Source of the DNA: Azorinus chamasolen
Taxonomy: Eukaryota; Mollusca; Bivalvia; Cardiida; Solecurtidae
Assembly (NCBI GenBank): GCA_963576725.1
Contig: OY755244.1
Coordinates: 80,413,620-80,477,619 of the forward strand
Direction: 5' to 3'
DNA length: 64,000 bases
In this document: positions 52,053-62,335 of the stretch, piece by piece
Layout: every line of letters begins with the position of its first letter
Numbering within the stretch: the stretch's first letter is position 1
The notes under the pieces: model-generated
What the model was told of the DNA's origin: nothing
The model's input: only the letters and a program-made list of their open reading frames with translations
Databases searched by the model: none
Position numbers and translations under genes: made by a program

Positions 52053-52547
52053 ATATCAAGATTTTCTAAATATTATTTTTGTCTAGATTACTTCGTTACA
52101 TGTATAAGCAATGTAGACCCGTTACGGCTGTTCTGGATCAACACTGTATGTACATACGCCATGTGTGGTTCTCTTTCATTGATGCAAACCAAAATTTCTT
52201 ATCTGAAATGTGTGTAAACATAAATAAATGCCAAACTAATGTATGTCCAGTGCTGCCGCCGTTTACGCATATAACTTGTATGTCTGTATAAAGAGATATT
52301 ATTTTGCTTCTTCTTGTTATTCTGATAACATATATTTTGCACTTTCTGTTTCCTTTCCTTTACCTACTCAACCGATATTGTTTTAAATTTGATCTTGTGT
52401 AGAATAACCATTTTAGCTATATTTGTGTAGGTTGGTTTTTGTACGGAAGGATTGTGAAACTAAGTTCGTAGAACTGGTAGCCCGACCCCATTTCTGTCAA
52501 AAAGATGATTAAAATACATGTATGTTTAACCTATAAAGATATAAGAG
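52053..52547. other. No recognised feature
   Basis: A 70-codon open frame (52079-52291) has no recognised motif. Confidence 0.4.
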
Positions 52548-52758
52548 TTTACCCCTTTGGATGTGGGACACGAGTCTACTGACATTTACAAACAGCGTAG
52601 ACCCAGAGTATACAGGCCTTCTAGAGGAGCCCTTTGATCAGGGTCTGCATTGTTTGTCTTTCAAACATTTCTCGTAAATTATACCGTTTCCTATTGAATG
52701 GACTCTGTTAGATAATGATGGACCGTTCCACTTCGACAGTTCAGCACTCCATAGGTTA
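52548..52758. mobile_element. PB-D MITE
   Basis: Left boundary worn to TTTACCCCTTTGGATGTGGG, right CTCCATAGGTTAA ending 52758. Hairpin 52592-52655, centre GCCTTCTAGAGGAGCC. The right third (CCGTTCCACTTCGACAGTTC) recurs at 54724-54770. Confidence 0.8.
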
Positions 52759-52799
52759 AGAGTTCGTACACTATATACGTGTGCACCCAAGAGGGTTCA

Positions 52800-53047
52800 T
52801 CCACTGGCACTTGATCGAAATAGACTATATAATTGTGTAATATAATAGTTATATCATATACATGGTGCGGCAGCCGATTCGTCTATTGTTTCGTACCGGA
52901 GTAAATTTCCGATATAAAACGCAGATCAACGCGAAATCTACCCAGCAGCCGGGAAGAAAAGACATTTATCTCTGTAGAAATGGTCAGTTCTTGTCCATTA
53001 ACAAACCTCTATCGAAGCTATTTGATGATATTTCAGGGAGAAATTGA
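52800..53047 (+). other. Exon-like module, copy 1 (unknown protein)
   Basis: A 61-codon open frame from ATG 52862 begins MVRQPIRLLFRTGVNFRYKT and includes KSTQQPGRKDIYLCRNG. The inverse copy at 53695-53960 codes a similar start. Upstream CACTGGCACTTGATCGAAA is conserved too. I do not recognise the protein. After the conserved CRN codons the sequence reads GGTCAGTTC, a weaker splice donor than copy 2. Downstream in both copies lie ACTTCCGG and ATTGG words. Could be a first coding exon, a retrocopy, or a repeat whose frame is open by chance. Confidence 0.35.
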
Positions 53048-53189
53048 CAGAGTTGATTTGTCAGGACTTTCATTCCGTGTTAACTTCCGGTGACCTCCTC
53101 TGACCCCGAGAAATTGTTACGAGCCATTTGATTGGTTGACAATGACCCGGTTATTTCGACTGTCTGCTCGAAGTCAAACTACATGTAAA

Positions 53190-53262
53190 CATAAATACTT
53201 GAACAGCTCTGATCTAACATTTTGACCACTAAGGGCCTTTTTCAAAGATTGTCATGTCAAAA
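53190..53262. repeat. HP-C single arm
   Basis: AAATACTTGAACAGCTCTGA and CACTAAGGGCCTTTTTCAAA match 14612-14739 without the second arm. Confidence 0.5.
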
Positions 53263-53361
53263 TACTCGTCACATTTTTGTTACATCCATTCAGGCATAAA
53301 ATCAAAGAGAACAATGTTAATCCAGCGTCATGGTTACGTTGAGTCGTTACTTTAAATGTCA

Positions 53362-53382
53362 TGACGTCACCAAATGACGTCA
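53362..53382. promoter_or_regulatory. Paired CRE palindromes
   Basis: Two perfect TGACGTCA octamers at 53362-53369 and 53375-53382, thirteen bases apart, between the two inverse exon-like modules. CREB/ATF-type binding is inference. Confidence 0.5.
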
Positions 53383-53694
53383 TGAGCGCGTCTTTCTTTG
53401 ATAACATTGAAACTTTATCAAATAACAAAACATCCGTTCGCAAAACATTCTGACGGACATAGCCCAATTGCATCATCATCCCTCAGTAGCCTCGTCATAA
53501 TGACCAGTAACCACAAAGTTGTGGCCTTCTAAGATGGTTTTATTGCCAACATTTGCATTTTAAAGACAAATATTTGACAGACCGCGGGAACAACAACGCT
53601 TGACACACCTCTCTGATTTGTCCAATGAAAACACCCGTTTCAACCGAGATAGTTGAAGGTCGCTCAAACCGGAAGTTGACTAGGAAGGAAAACG

Positions 53695-53960
53695 GCGACA
53701 AAATCAAACACCATTTTCTCCTCAAAATATCATCAAATATTTTAGATAGATGCTTGTTTATGGACAAGAACTTACCGTTTCTACATAGATAAATGTCTTT
53801 CCTTCCCGACTGCTGAGTAGATTTCACGTTGATCTGCATTTTATATCGGAAATTTCCGCCGGAACGGAACAGGGGGAGAATCGGCTGCCGCACCATGTAG
53901 TGTATTAATGTACTAGTTGCTATAAATAAACTATAGTCTTTTTCGATCAAGTGCCAGTGG
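53695..53960 (-). other. Exon-like module, copy 2 (unknown protein)
   Basis: Minus-strand ATG at 53895 opens MVRQPILPLFRSGGNFRYKM and continues to KSTQQSGRKDIYLCRN, followed at once by CGGTAAGTTCTTG, an ideal GTAAGT splice donor. The open frame reads through to about 53540 if unspliced. In-frame sequence upstream (to 53950) lies in the duplicated segment. Relative to copy 1 about 7 of the first 40 residues differ, with a similar number of silent changes, so purifying selection is not evident. ACCGGAAGT (ETS-type) and CCAAT lie at about 53620-53680 on the plus strand. Confidence 0.4.
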
Positions 53961-53967
53961 GTTCATC

Positions 53968-54197
53968 TTAACCACTTCCTTCAAATAAACGCATTTGCAA
54001 ACAGAGTAGACCCAGATCAGACGGCTCCTACAGGAACCGTCTGATCAGGGTCTGCTCTGTTTGCTGACGAAAATATATAGATCTGATTATACAGGTTCTG
54101 CAAACATTCCTATGTTTTGTGTGCTATTTTAACATATTAATCTAATTTTCATGACGTCATGATTTCGTACAGGAATAGTCAGGGAGGAAAGGGTTAA
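53968..54197. mobile_element. PB-A MITE
   Basis: TTAACCACTTCCTTCAAATA at 53968 and GAGGAAAGGGTTAA ending 54197. Hairpin 53996-54064, centre GGCTCCTACAGGAACC. CRE octamer at 54152-54159. Confidence 0.9.
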
Positions 54198-54504
54198 ATT
54201 TTATCCTGCTTAGCTCGACATGTCATTTATTGACAGCTTTGGTCCATCTGAGTCTCATCAGCACTGAAGCTGCTTGACACTCGATCAGTATAGTGTCCTG
54301 AAAATCTTCAACGCATGTAAGAACATTTATGGAGTAAAGGGTTTTAAAAGGTCCCATACGGGAGGAAAGGGTTTGAATTGCGAAAAATGTTTGAATGACA
54401 AACCTTTAGAGGAGCCATCTGATCTGGGTTAACACTGTTTGCAAATTTTAGTAGAATTTTATGAAGCTGAAAAAAATTTGATCTGCTGAAATTCCGATCT
54501 ATTA
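54198..54504. mobile_element. Scrambled PB fragments
   Basis: GACAGCTTTGGTCCATCTGA (PB-B-like), GGAGTAAAGGGTT, GGAGGAAAGGGTTTG and AGGAGCCATCTGATCTGGGT (PB-A right arm) are present without complete elements. Confidence 0.45.
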
Positions 54505-54714
54505 CAAATGTATTCATACAAGAAATAATTACATCATGCATATTGATTAGATTAATTGTTATAGTAGCACATGAGCATAGAAAGTATTACCATTGCAGAA
54601 ATTGCAGAATCATTTTATATTATTACATAAACAGAGCAGACCTAGGAGCCGTCTGATCTGGGTCTACTCTGTTTGAAAGGCGTAGAAAAGAGTATTTATG
54701 GAGTAAAAGGTTAA
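54505..54714. mobile_element. PB-A MITE, left core arm deleted
   Basis: Right end GGAGTAAAAGGTTAA ending 54714. CAGAGCAGACCTAGGAGCCG shows the left arm cut at the centre. Left boundary not resolved. Confidence 0.65.
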
Positions 54715-54802
54715 AGATTATGGGCCGTTCCACTTCGACAGTTCAGCACTCGACAGGTTAAGAGGTCTTAAACTATGTATGTGTGCACCCGGTAGATTAA
54801 TC

Positions 54803-55046
54803 TTAACAATTTCCTTCATATAAACGTGTTTTCACGCATTTGCAAACAGAGTAGACCAAGAACAGATGACTCCTACAGGAACCGTCTGATCAGGGTCTGC
54901 TCTATTTGCTAATGGAATTTGAAAGATTTATTTCTATACTTTATAAAATGGCTTCAAAGTCCTACCTTCCATATTTCGTTGGAACTATTTTTGTCCATGA
55001 ATATTCAGTAGTTTTTGAAATTTGGAATAAACAGGGAAAGGGTTAA
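54803..55046. mobile_element. PB-A MITE
   Basis: TTAACAATTTCCTTCATAT at 54803 and CAGGGAAAGGGTTAA ending 55046. Hairpin 54842-54909, centre GACTCCTACAGGAACC. Confidence 0.9.
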
Positions 55047-55142
55047 CTTTTATCCTGCTAAGCTCGACTTGTCAAAAAAATATTGGCGAATAACTTGGAC
55101 CTATCTCCGTCTAATCAGCGCTCAAGTTGTTCGGAACTCGAT

Positions 55143-55324
55143 CAGGGTCCATGCTTATAAAGCTTTTAGTTGAGTCTGAGTTCGTTCTCAAGTTTTTGAT
55201 TGGTCAGATTTGAGCCTTTGGCTCAAATCTGACCAATCAAAAGCTTGAGAACTCAAATCTGACCAATCAAAAGCTTGAGAACGAACTCAGACTCAACTAA
55301 AAAGCTTTATAAGCATAGACCCTG
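55143..55324. repeat. HP-F hairpin with duplicated right arm
   Basis: Left arm from CAGGGTCCATGCTTATAAAG to the centre GAGCCTTTGGCTC. In the right arm the 30-bp word CTCAAATCTGACCAATCAAA...GAGAA is present twice (55222-55251, 55252-55281) before GAACTCAGACTCAACT continues. Confidence 0.85.
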
Positions 55325-55855
55325 TTGTTTCTGAAAAGCTTCATAGAATCAGAAGTATGAACATTTGTAATAGATCGGAATTTCAGCAGATATATTTTTT
55401 CAGCTTGATAAGATTTTAATATTTTTTTTATCAGCCAGTCAGGTTTTTTTTTCGGGCCTCGGTGTCATAAAGATTCCTCAGCGCATCCGCTTAGAAAAGC
55501 AATGCATTAACGGATTACCGCGTGGCGCGTTTTATGACCGCGAGGTTTTATTGGAACACCATTTCTAAAATAATTTAGGGCTTACTTAATTAAGGAGTCT
55601 TAACTTTCCCTCATCCATTCTCTCTGGATTCGATTACATAAATGAAATCGATTTTCTGTTGAATAATACAGGGCAGGAAATAGAAGCAGTCAAGGATTTC
55701 AATGCGTCTGTCATATGGTGTCCCGGTACGAGAATGGCAAAGGAAAGTGAAAGTTTAATTCATCTAATCAAATTCGTATGTTTGAGTATATAAGGTATTG
55801 CACTCCAGCAATATTTCTATAACTCGAACTCTCAAACAAGTATTATTACTGGTCT
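55325..55855. other. No recognised feature
   Basis: Nothing identified. Confidence 0.45.
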
Positions 55856-56075
55856 TTAACCCATTCCCTCCTAGACCATTTTAGACCCTACCTCTTTGGA
55901 TAAATCTACCGAAAAGGAGCATTTAGTACAGAAAATGAAAATTTTAAAATTGTGTAGTTTTGAAACCATTGTGATAAACAGATCATTTGCCCCATAGCAG
56001 CAAATGCTCTATCTTTTCACAATGGTTTCAAAAATGTATTTTACAGAGGCGCCAAAACGCGTCAATGTTTTGAAT
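55856..56075. mobile_element. PB-C MITE, right boundary lost
   Basis: TTAACCCATTCCCTCCTAGA at 55856. Hairpin about 55964-56030, worn centre GCCCCATAGCAGC. The right end decays to GAATGAGTTGAG. A TM hairpin scrap (GGTGGCAGCTTAATGTAGAG) follows to about 56135. Confidence 0.8.
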
Positions 56076-56294
56076 GAGTTGAGACAGGTGGCAGCTTAAT
56101 GTAGAGTGAAAGTCATGCAGAACTCTCCTCTAAGCTCCAATTTATTAGCTCAACCTATGACGTGTCATGAACTTACATGTGGTCACATTTACAAACAGTT
56201 TGGATCCTAATGTCATACAGTTGACTACACCGTTATGTAATTTACTTTATTGAATGTCAATCCTTAAGTCAAAGATAATCGACTATGTTTTATT

Positions 56295-56558
56295 TTAACC
56301 CTTTCTCCCATGAATATTCGTATAAGAAATAATGACGTCATGGACATTAATTAGATTACACATGATTTGTTATATGTCACATGGACACAACATATTTTTG
56401 GCCATTCCAGAAACTGTAGAATCTTAACTATACTATACATGTATAGCATTAGCAAATAGAGCAGGCCCTGATCAGACGGTTCCTATAGGAGCCGTCTGAT
56501 CTGGGTCTTCTCTGTTTACAGATGCGTAGAAAGTTGTAATTATAGAGTAAAGTGTTAA
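56295..56558. mobile_element. PB-A MITE
   Basis: TTAACCCTTTCTCCCATG at 56295 and GAGTAAAGTGTTAA ending 56558. Hairpin 56451-56519, centre GGTTCCTATAGGAGCC. CRE octamer at 56333-56340. Confidence 0.9.
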
Positions 56559-56717
56559 GGCAGATACTGACTATTACCTGGGACGAGCAAATGTAGATTA
56601 AAGTGTTTTTGGTTTTGAATGTTCAGCCTGCTTTGTTCGAATCCGTGATTACCTTTGCAAACAGTTTGACTCAGTAATGGGTATGCTTGTTCACTTAATA
56701 TTTCCCTGTTTACCACT

Positions 56718-56890
56718 TGTTCCACAGATACACCTTTAAAGGCCTTTGCAAACAGGATAGATCCAGATCAGACAGCTCCTGTATAATATTTTGATCAGAT
56801 TTTGCTGTTTGCTTATGAAACAATATCGATTGGTTCTGTCATGACCACAATGCAACTGCATGGATATGCATGCTCTAAATGTTTAAGGGC
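56718..56890. mobile_element. PB-A MITE, worn
   Basis: GTTCCACAGATACACC, GCAAACAGGATAGATCCAGA and GCTCCTGTATAATATTTTGA; boundaries lost. Confidence 0.6.
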
Positions 56891-56898
56891 AAATAAAG

Positions 56899-57120
56899 TT
56901 AAACCCTTTCCTTCATATAAACGTGTTTTCATTCATTTTCAAACAGAGTAGATCCAGAACAGACGGCTCCTATAGCGTCTGATCAGGGTCTGCAATGTTT
57001 GCTAATGGAATTTGAAATATCTGTTTCTTTACATTCTAAAATGGTTACAATTGTCCACTTTCCATATTTCATTATACATGTAGCTATTTTGTTTATGAAT
57101 AGTTAGTATGTATTGAATAG
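56899..57120. mobile_element. PB-A MITE, right end lost
   Basis: TTAAACCCTTTCCTTCATAT at 56899. Hairpin with part of the right arm deleted (GGCTCCTATAGCGTCTGATC). Ends near ATGTATTGAATAGGGA. Confidence 0.75.
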
Positions 57121-57231
57121 GGACTGATATTTATTTTTCCACGATTTGATGGTAGTCCTGTAAATGCTTATGCAATTTGCTAATTTGCTTATCGAAAAAA
57201 ATGTATTCTGCCTCGGCAAAACGTCCCTGTG

Positions 57232-57462
57232 TTAGCCCTTTCCCATGCGTATGCATAATAATTAACTGAATTCCTATTATTGAAACCTTTCAATGATATT
57301 AAGTTTACTATGACAAAAGCCGTAGAACCAGATATATATCATGTCAAAAGCAAACAGATCAGACCCTGATAAGACGGCTCTTATAGGAGCCGTCTGATCT
57401 GCGTCTACTCTGTTTCCAAATTCGTGAAAAGACGTCTATATATGTATAAGGGAACGGGTTAA
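57232..57462. mobile_element. PB-A MITE
   Basis: Left boundary TTAGCCCTTTCCCATG, right AAGGGAACGGGTTAA ending 57462. Hairpin 57350-57416, centre GGCTCTTATAGGAGCC. Confidence 0.85.
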
Positions 57463-57507
57463 TATGTATAATTCAAAACTATCCATGATGTCATTATTTC
57501 TTACATG

Positions 57508-57508
<1 letters not shown>

Positions 57509-57573
<65 letters not shown>
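57509..57573. repeat. (AT)n microsatellite
   Basis: About 60 uninterrupted bases of alternating A and T. Confidence 0.95.
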
Positions 57574-57576
<3 letters not shown>

Positions 57577-57634
57577 AAAGGTTATATTTAATTGCGGTTA
57601 ATATTTGCATACACGGATGAGAATGAACGAATAC

Positions 57635-57850
57635 TTAACCCTTTCGCTGCCAATGCCGGTTCTGTGATTACCTATGCAAACAGTTTGGATCCAGATGAGA
57701 CGCCGAGTAACTCGGCGTCTCATCAGGATCCAAACTGTTTGTTACTGTTACTATGTTTTTGAAACAAAAAATGAAGAAAATCAAAATAATTAAAATTTGT
57801 AGCAGACGACAAAGTTAGCAGACGACTGAGTTTGGCAGTGAAAGAGTTAA
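57635..57850. mobile_element. PB-B MITE, best plus-orientation copy
   Basis: TTAACCCTTTCGCTGCCAAT at 57635 and TTGGCAGTGAAAGAGTTAA ending 57850, 216 bp. Hairpin 57677-57741 with A/A mismatch. The right side has two GCAGACGAC words separated by AAAGTTA. Confidence 0.95.
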
Positions 57851-57909
57851 ATGTAGCGTATGATATAAGTTTGCAGAATGAATTATTGTTAGTAGAAAAT
57901 GTCGCCTCT

Positions 57910-57915
<6 letters not shown>

Positions 57916-57943
<28 letters not shown>
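57916..57943. repeat. Poly-T tract
   Basis: About 28 T residues in a row. A PB-B remnant (TTGGACCATGATGAGACG) follows at about 57987. Confidence 0.9.
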
Positions 57944-57949
<6 letters not shown>

Positions 57950-58081
57950 TCTTCCATATAATTTTAAAACACCATCAGAGTGTCTGTTTGGACCATGATG
58001 AGACGCCGAGTTTCTGGATTCAAACTGTTTGCAGATGTAATCACGGATCCACCCATAGCAGGCTAAAGGTTAAAGATATTA

Positions 58082-58330
58082 TTAACCCTTTCCTCCACAA
58101 ACATCTAAGTAAGAAATAATGACACCGTGAATATCAATAACATTAAGTGATATAACAGAACATTGACACAGTAAATTTTTGCTACTACAGAAACGGTAGT
58201 ATCATATCTATTATTATATCATAAGCAACAGGGCAGACCCTGATCAGACGGCTCCTGTAGGAGCCGTCTGATCTGGGTCTACTCTGTTTGCAAAGGCTTA
58301 GAAAGGTGTATTTATGGAGAAAATGGTTGA
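58082..58330. mobile_element. PB-A MITE
   Basis: TTAACCCTTTCCTCCAC at 58082, right boundary worn to GGAGAAAATGGTTGA. Hairpin 58225-58291, centre GGCTCCTGTAGGAGCC, T/T form of the mismatch. 249 bp. Confidence 0.85.
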
Positions 58331-58869
58331 ACTAATTCCGTCAAAGCTCATGTACTGTATAATATTATTTCCCGGATCATCATTTGATGCAATACTTTTC
58401 CAAAATAAAGCCATTACTTTCCTAATTTCATTGTTGGGATTCTCTGCTAATAAATATTTAATAGTATCTGCATGACGCGGTTTAATGCATGGAACTCGAA
58501 TAATAACACACGGCTGCATGGATATGTGTGCTACGAAATAGAATTATTAGAATCGTTAGTACTCTACTACATTTTGCCTTCTTTATAACGTCAAGTATTT
58601 AGCTGCCAAATTTTGTCGTCTCCAAATTTTGTGTACAATTTTCGTTTATTTACTTTTCTCCCATTTTCTTAAAAACAAAAAACTCAAAACAAAATGTGTT
58701 TATGAAACACTGTGCCCCGATATGACCTTGATGTATGACCTTGACCTTAATAAGTAACCCCTAGAATATTTGCCTACATAAGTTGCACATGCATGCCATG
58801 CCAATTTGAAGTATATGTGTAATGGCGACGACATTATCGACAAAATTATCGCTGACATTAAAGTTGGGG
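58331..58869. other. No recognised feature
   Basis: TGCCAAATTTTGTCGTCTCC at 58592 is a scrap of PB-B end; otherwise nothing. Confidence 0.45.
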
Positions 58870-60355
58870 ACAACCAGACAAACCAACCAACCAACAGTTG
58901 TGATATACCAACCAACCAACCAACCAACCAACCAACCAACCAACCAACCAACCAACCAACCAACCAACCAACCAACCAACCAACCAACCAACCAACCAAC
59001 CAACCAACCAACCAACCAACCAACCAACCAACCAACCAACCAACCAACCACCCAACCACCCACCCACCCACCCACCCAACCAACCAACCAACCAACCAAC
59101 AAACCAACCAACCAACCATCCAACCAACAGTTGTGACATACAAACCAACCAACCAACAGCTGTGACATACCAACCAACCAACTAACAGTTGTGACGGACA
59201 AACCAACCAACCAACCAACAAACAGTTGTGACAGACCAACCAACCAGCCAACAGTTGTGACAGACAAACCAATCAACCAACCAACAGTTGTGACAGACCA
59301 ACCAACCAACCAACCAACAGCTGTGAAAGACCAACCAACCAACCAACAGCTGTGAAAGACAAACCAACCAACCAACCAACAGTTGTGACAGACAAACCAA
59401 CCAACCAACCAACAGTTGTGACAGACAAACCAACCAACCAACCAACAGTTATGACAGACAAACCAACCAACCAACCAACAGCTGTGACAGACAAACAAAC
59501 CAACCAACCAACAGTTGTGACAGACAAACCAACTAAAAAACCAACAGTTATGACAGACAAACCAACCAACCAATCAACAGTTGTGACAGACAAACCAACA
59601 ACCAACCAACAGTTGTGACAGACAGACAAACCAACCAATCAACCAACAGTTGTGACAGACAAACCAACCAACCAACCAACCAACCAACAGTTGTGACAGA
59701 CAAACCAACCAACCAACAGTTGTGACAGACAAACCAACCAACCAACCAACCAACAGTTGTGACAGACAAACCAACTAAAAACACAGTTATGACAGACAAA
59801 CCAACCAACCAACAGACAGACAGTTTTGACAGACAAACCAACCAAACAACCAACAGTTGTGACAGACAGACCAACCAACCAACCAATAGTTGTGACTGAC
59901 AAACCAACAACCAACCAACAGTTGTGACAGACAAACCAACCAACCAACCAACAGTTGTGACAGACAAACCAACCAACCAACAGTTGTGACAGAAAAACCA
60001 ACCAACCAACAGTTGTGACAGAAAAACCAACCAACCAACCAACCAACAGTTGTGACAGACAAACCAACAACAAACCAACCAACAGTTGTGACAGACAAAC
60101 CAACCAACCAACCAACCAACCAACCAACCAACCAACCAACCAACCAACGATCCAACCATCCAACCAACCAACTAACATTTGTGACAGACAAACAAACCAA
60201 CCATCAGTTGTGACAGACAAACCAACCAACCAACAGTTGTGACAGACAAACCAACCAACAGTAGTGACAGACAGACAAACCAACCAACCAACAAACAGTT
60301 GTGACAGAAAAACCAACAAACCAGCCAACAGTTGTGACAGACAAACCAAGACTGG
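58870..60355. repeat. (CCAA)n tetranucleotide array with CAGTTGTGACAGACAA spacers
   Basis: 58908-59110 and 60095-60165 are nearly pure (CCAA)n. Between and around them, short (CCAA)2-6 blocks alternate with CAGTTGTGACAGACAA to give units of about 24-45 bp. Frames stay open on both strands (PTNQ and VGWL repeats) and are not genes. Confidence 0.95.
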
Positions 60356-60504
60356 TTGAATAGGTAATCACATATGCGACATTGGCAGGGAAAAGTTAAT
60401 CTGAAATTCAATGTAGTGGATGTACAATGGAATCATACAAAACCCTGTTTCATACCTATAAAAATGACAGTCATAAGCCAAACTCCTCATGTGGTCCTAA
60501 ACCG

Positions 60505-60690
60505 AATCATTAACACTTTCCCTTATATAAACGATCTGGGTGTGCTATGTTTGCTTATGGAATTATAAAATTCACAACTTTCTGTCATAGTCAAAACATT
60601 ATTTATTATTAATGCTTTAAAATCGTTAGACTCATTACTATTCGTGACGTCATTATTTCGTTCATGAATATTAAACAGAAAAATAGTTAA
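60505..60690. mobile_element. PB-A remnant
   Basis: TTAACACTTTCCCTTATAT at 60511 then GATCTGGGTGTGCTATGTTT; the left arm of the hairpin is missing. CRE octamer at 60645-60652; right end AAAAATAGTTAAAG. Confidence 0.6.
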
Positions 60691-60824
60691 AGTGCTCAAT
60701 TGTTCATTAACATCCGTTTGCTGGTCCACTGGGCATTTGTTTTGATCCACGTCTGTCATTGTGTCTCTAGTCGGTGGATAAGATCATGGATATTCACTGG
60801 ATAATAAATAGACAGTCTTAGGTT

Positions 60825-61016
60825 TCTAATAAATTCCTCGAAAAGAGAAGCTTGAGCTTCTCAATTGATCTTCATGAAACAAGGGCAGATTTATTGATGA
60901 ATAATTGCTACCAGTCATCACGCCCAATTGCTGGCAATAACTCATCATTAAATTTGTCCTTGTTTCATGAAGAACAATTTTGAAGCCCAAGCTTCCCTTT
61001 TCGGGGATTTAGTATA
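60825..61016. repeat. HP-G inverted repeat
   Basis: Arms about 80 bp: TCCTCGAAAAGAGAAGCTTG, CTTCATGAAACAAGG at the left; inverse CCTTGTTTCATGAAG, CAAGCTTCCCTTTTCGGGGA at the right. Loop near ACCAGTCATCACGCCC. Arms have diverged by several substitutions. Confidence 0.8.
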
Positions 61017-61078
61017 ACAAAAGGCGGTCTGTTGAGATAATAGACTACGCTTGTTGTTCACAAAAAACTATATCACAC

Positions 61079-61250
61079 AGGTCCATATGATATGCGTAAA
61101 TTTAAACATTTTCAAGAAATCTCCACCAAACCCTATACTGTGACCACTCTTTAGAATCGTCTTAATCGATTTTAAAGAGTGGTCACAGTAGAGGGTTTGG
61201 CGAATAAAGAACGATTTTAGTATTTCAGTACGCACCTTTATATGATGCCC
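61079..61250. mobile_element. HP-A element
   Basis: ATATGCGTAAATTTAAACAT then hairpin 61120-61203 (CTCCACCAAACCCTATACTG) with shortened centre CGTCTTAATCGATT. Confidence 0.75.
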
Positions 61251-61257
61251 TGCTTAA

Positions 61258-61456
61258 TACAGTAAAACCTCTCTATAGATTGTGTTAATTATTTGGTATT
61301 TAGGGGCAGGTGGCTGCTTAAAGCAAGGTGAAAGTAAAACAGAACGCTCCTATCGGAGCGTTCTGTTTTACTTTCACCTTGCTTTAAGCAGCCACATGCC
61401 TTCAACACAAAATACTTGATGTATTTTAGTGGCCGTTATAGAGAGGTTTTACTGTA
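61258..61456. mobile_element. TM-B MITE
   Basis: CAGTAAAACCTCTCTATAG at 61260 and ATAGAGAGGTTTTACTG ending 61454, TA both sides. Hairpin 61310-61399, almost perfect, centre GCTCCTATCGGAGC. Left subterminal segment slightly deleted. Confidence 0.9.
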
Positions 61457-61628
61457 TATCCATAAACATGTCAGAAGCATGCGTATGACTGTAAGATCTT
61501 TGAAAAGTTCTATCATGAAGAAAATCAGACAGTTGGGTCTAAGCTTATGAGCTACAGACTTATCAAGACTGCCATTTGAACATTGTTAACAATCTGGCAC
61601 CTTTACTTCTACATATATCCTTGTCATG

Positions 61629-61892
61629 TTAACCCTTCGCTTGCTATTCATGTCAATATACATGTGTACCTACCTGTAAATAGTGAAGACCCAGATGAGA
61701 CAGCTCCTGCAGGAGCTGTCTCATCTGGGTCTGCACTATTTACAAATTGATTGTGCTACCAGTGCACTCCACAGCAGTGATTGCACAGCGAAATAGTTGT
61801 ACAGAGTGAAGATATACTCGTATGTGATTATACAACAGGGCATGGGTAAAGAAGGAGAAATGTATTTTAAAATTCAGCAAGAGAAGGGTTAA
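61629..61892. mobile_element. PB-E MITE
   Basis: TTAACCCTTCGCTTGCTATT at 61629 and GCAAGAGAAGGGTTAA ending 61892. Hairpin 61675-61744 is a 70 bp palindrome with a single A/C mismatch, centre GCTCCTGCAGGAGC. Confidence 0.95.
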
Positions 61893-62335
61893 CAAATAAT
61901 CTTCGCACATCGCCTTGGTAGGCCTAATGTTATGTACTCTTGATCATCCCAAATGCGTATCAACATTCATTGAATTTTGTATAATTTCACTCAACAAACT
62001 ATATTCGCTTGCAATACATATAGTGCAAGTCTAAGGGCAGATGACTCCTGTATGAGTTGTTAGATACTAAAAATAATTATATAATGCACATGTACGCCTC
62101 AAAGATACCAAATGTAAATACGTTCATATTAATCTGACGACCGCTGTAGAAGTACTTCGTACCACAAGTTCACAGTTACATATATACAACAGTAAACAAT
62201 TACATCTTAGTTCAAGGGCAGGTAACCCCATATAACCTGAAGACAGGCAAACAAAAACCATTAAAAGCACAAACACACATCATAAAGGCTATGTATATAA
62301 ACTTTCAATGCAATCGTTTGAACAAAAATTGAAAG
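61893..62335. other. No recognised feature
   Basis: A weak core scrap GGGCAGATGACTCCTG lies at 62035-62050; otherwise nothing. Confidence 0.4.

Noticed and set aside
57509..57573. AT-rich replication origin
   Set aside because: It is a plain (AT)n microsatellite; nothing else supports an origin.
58700..60411. VGWL-repeat and PTNQ-repeat proteins
   Set aside because: Direct translation of the (CCAA)n array; both strands open.
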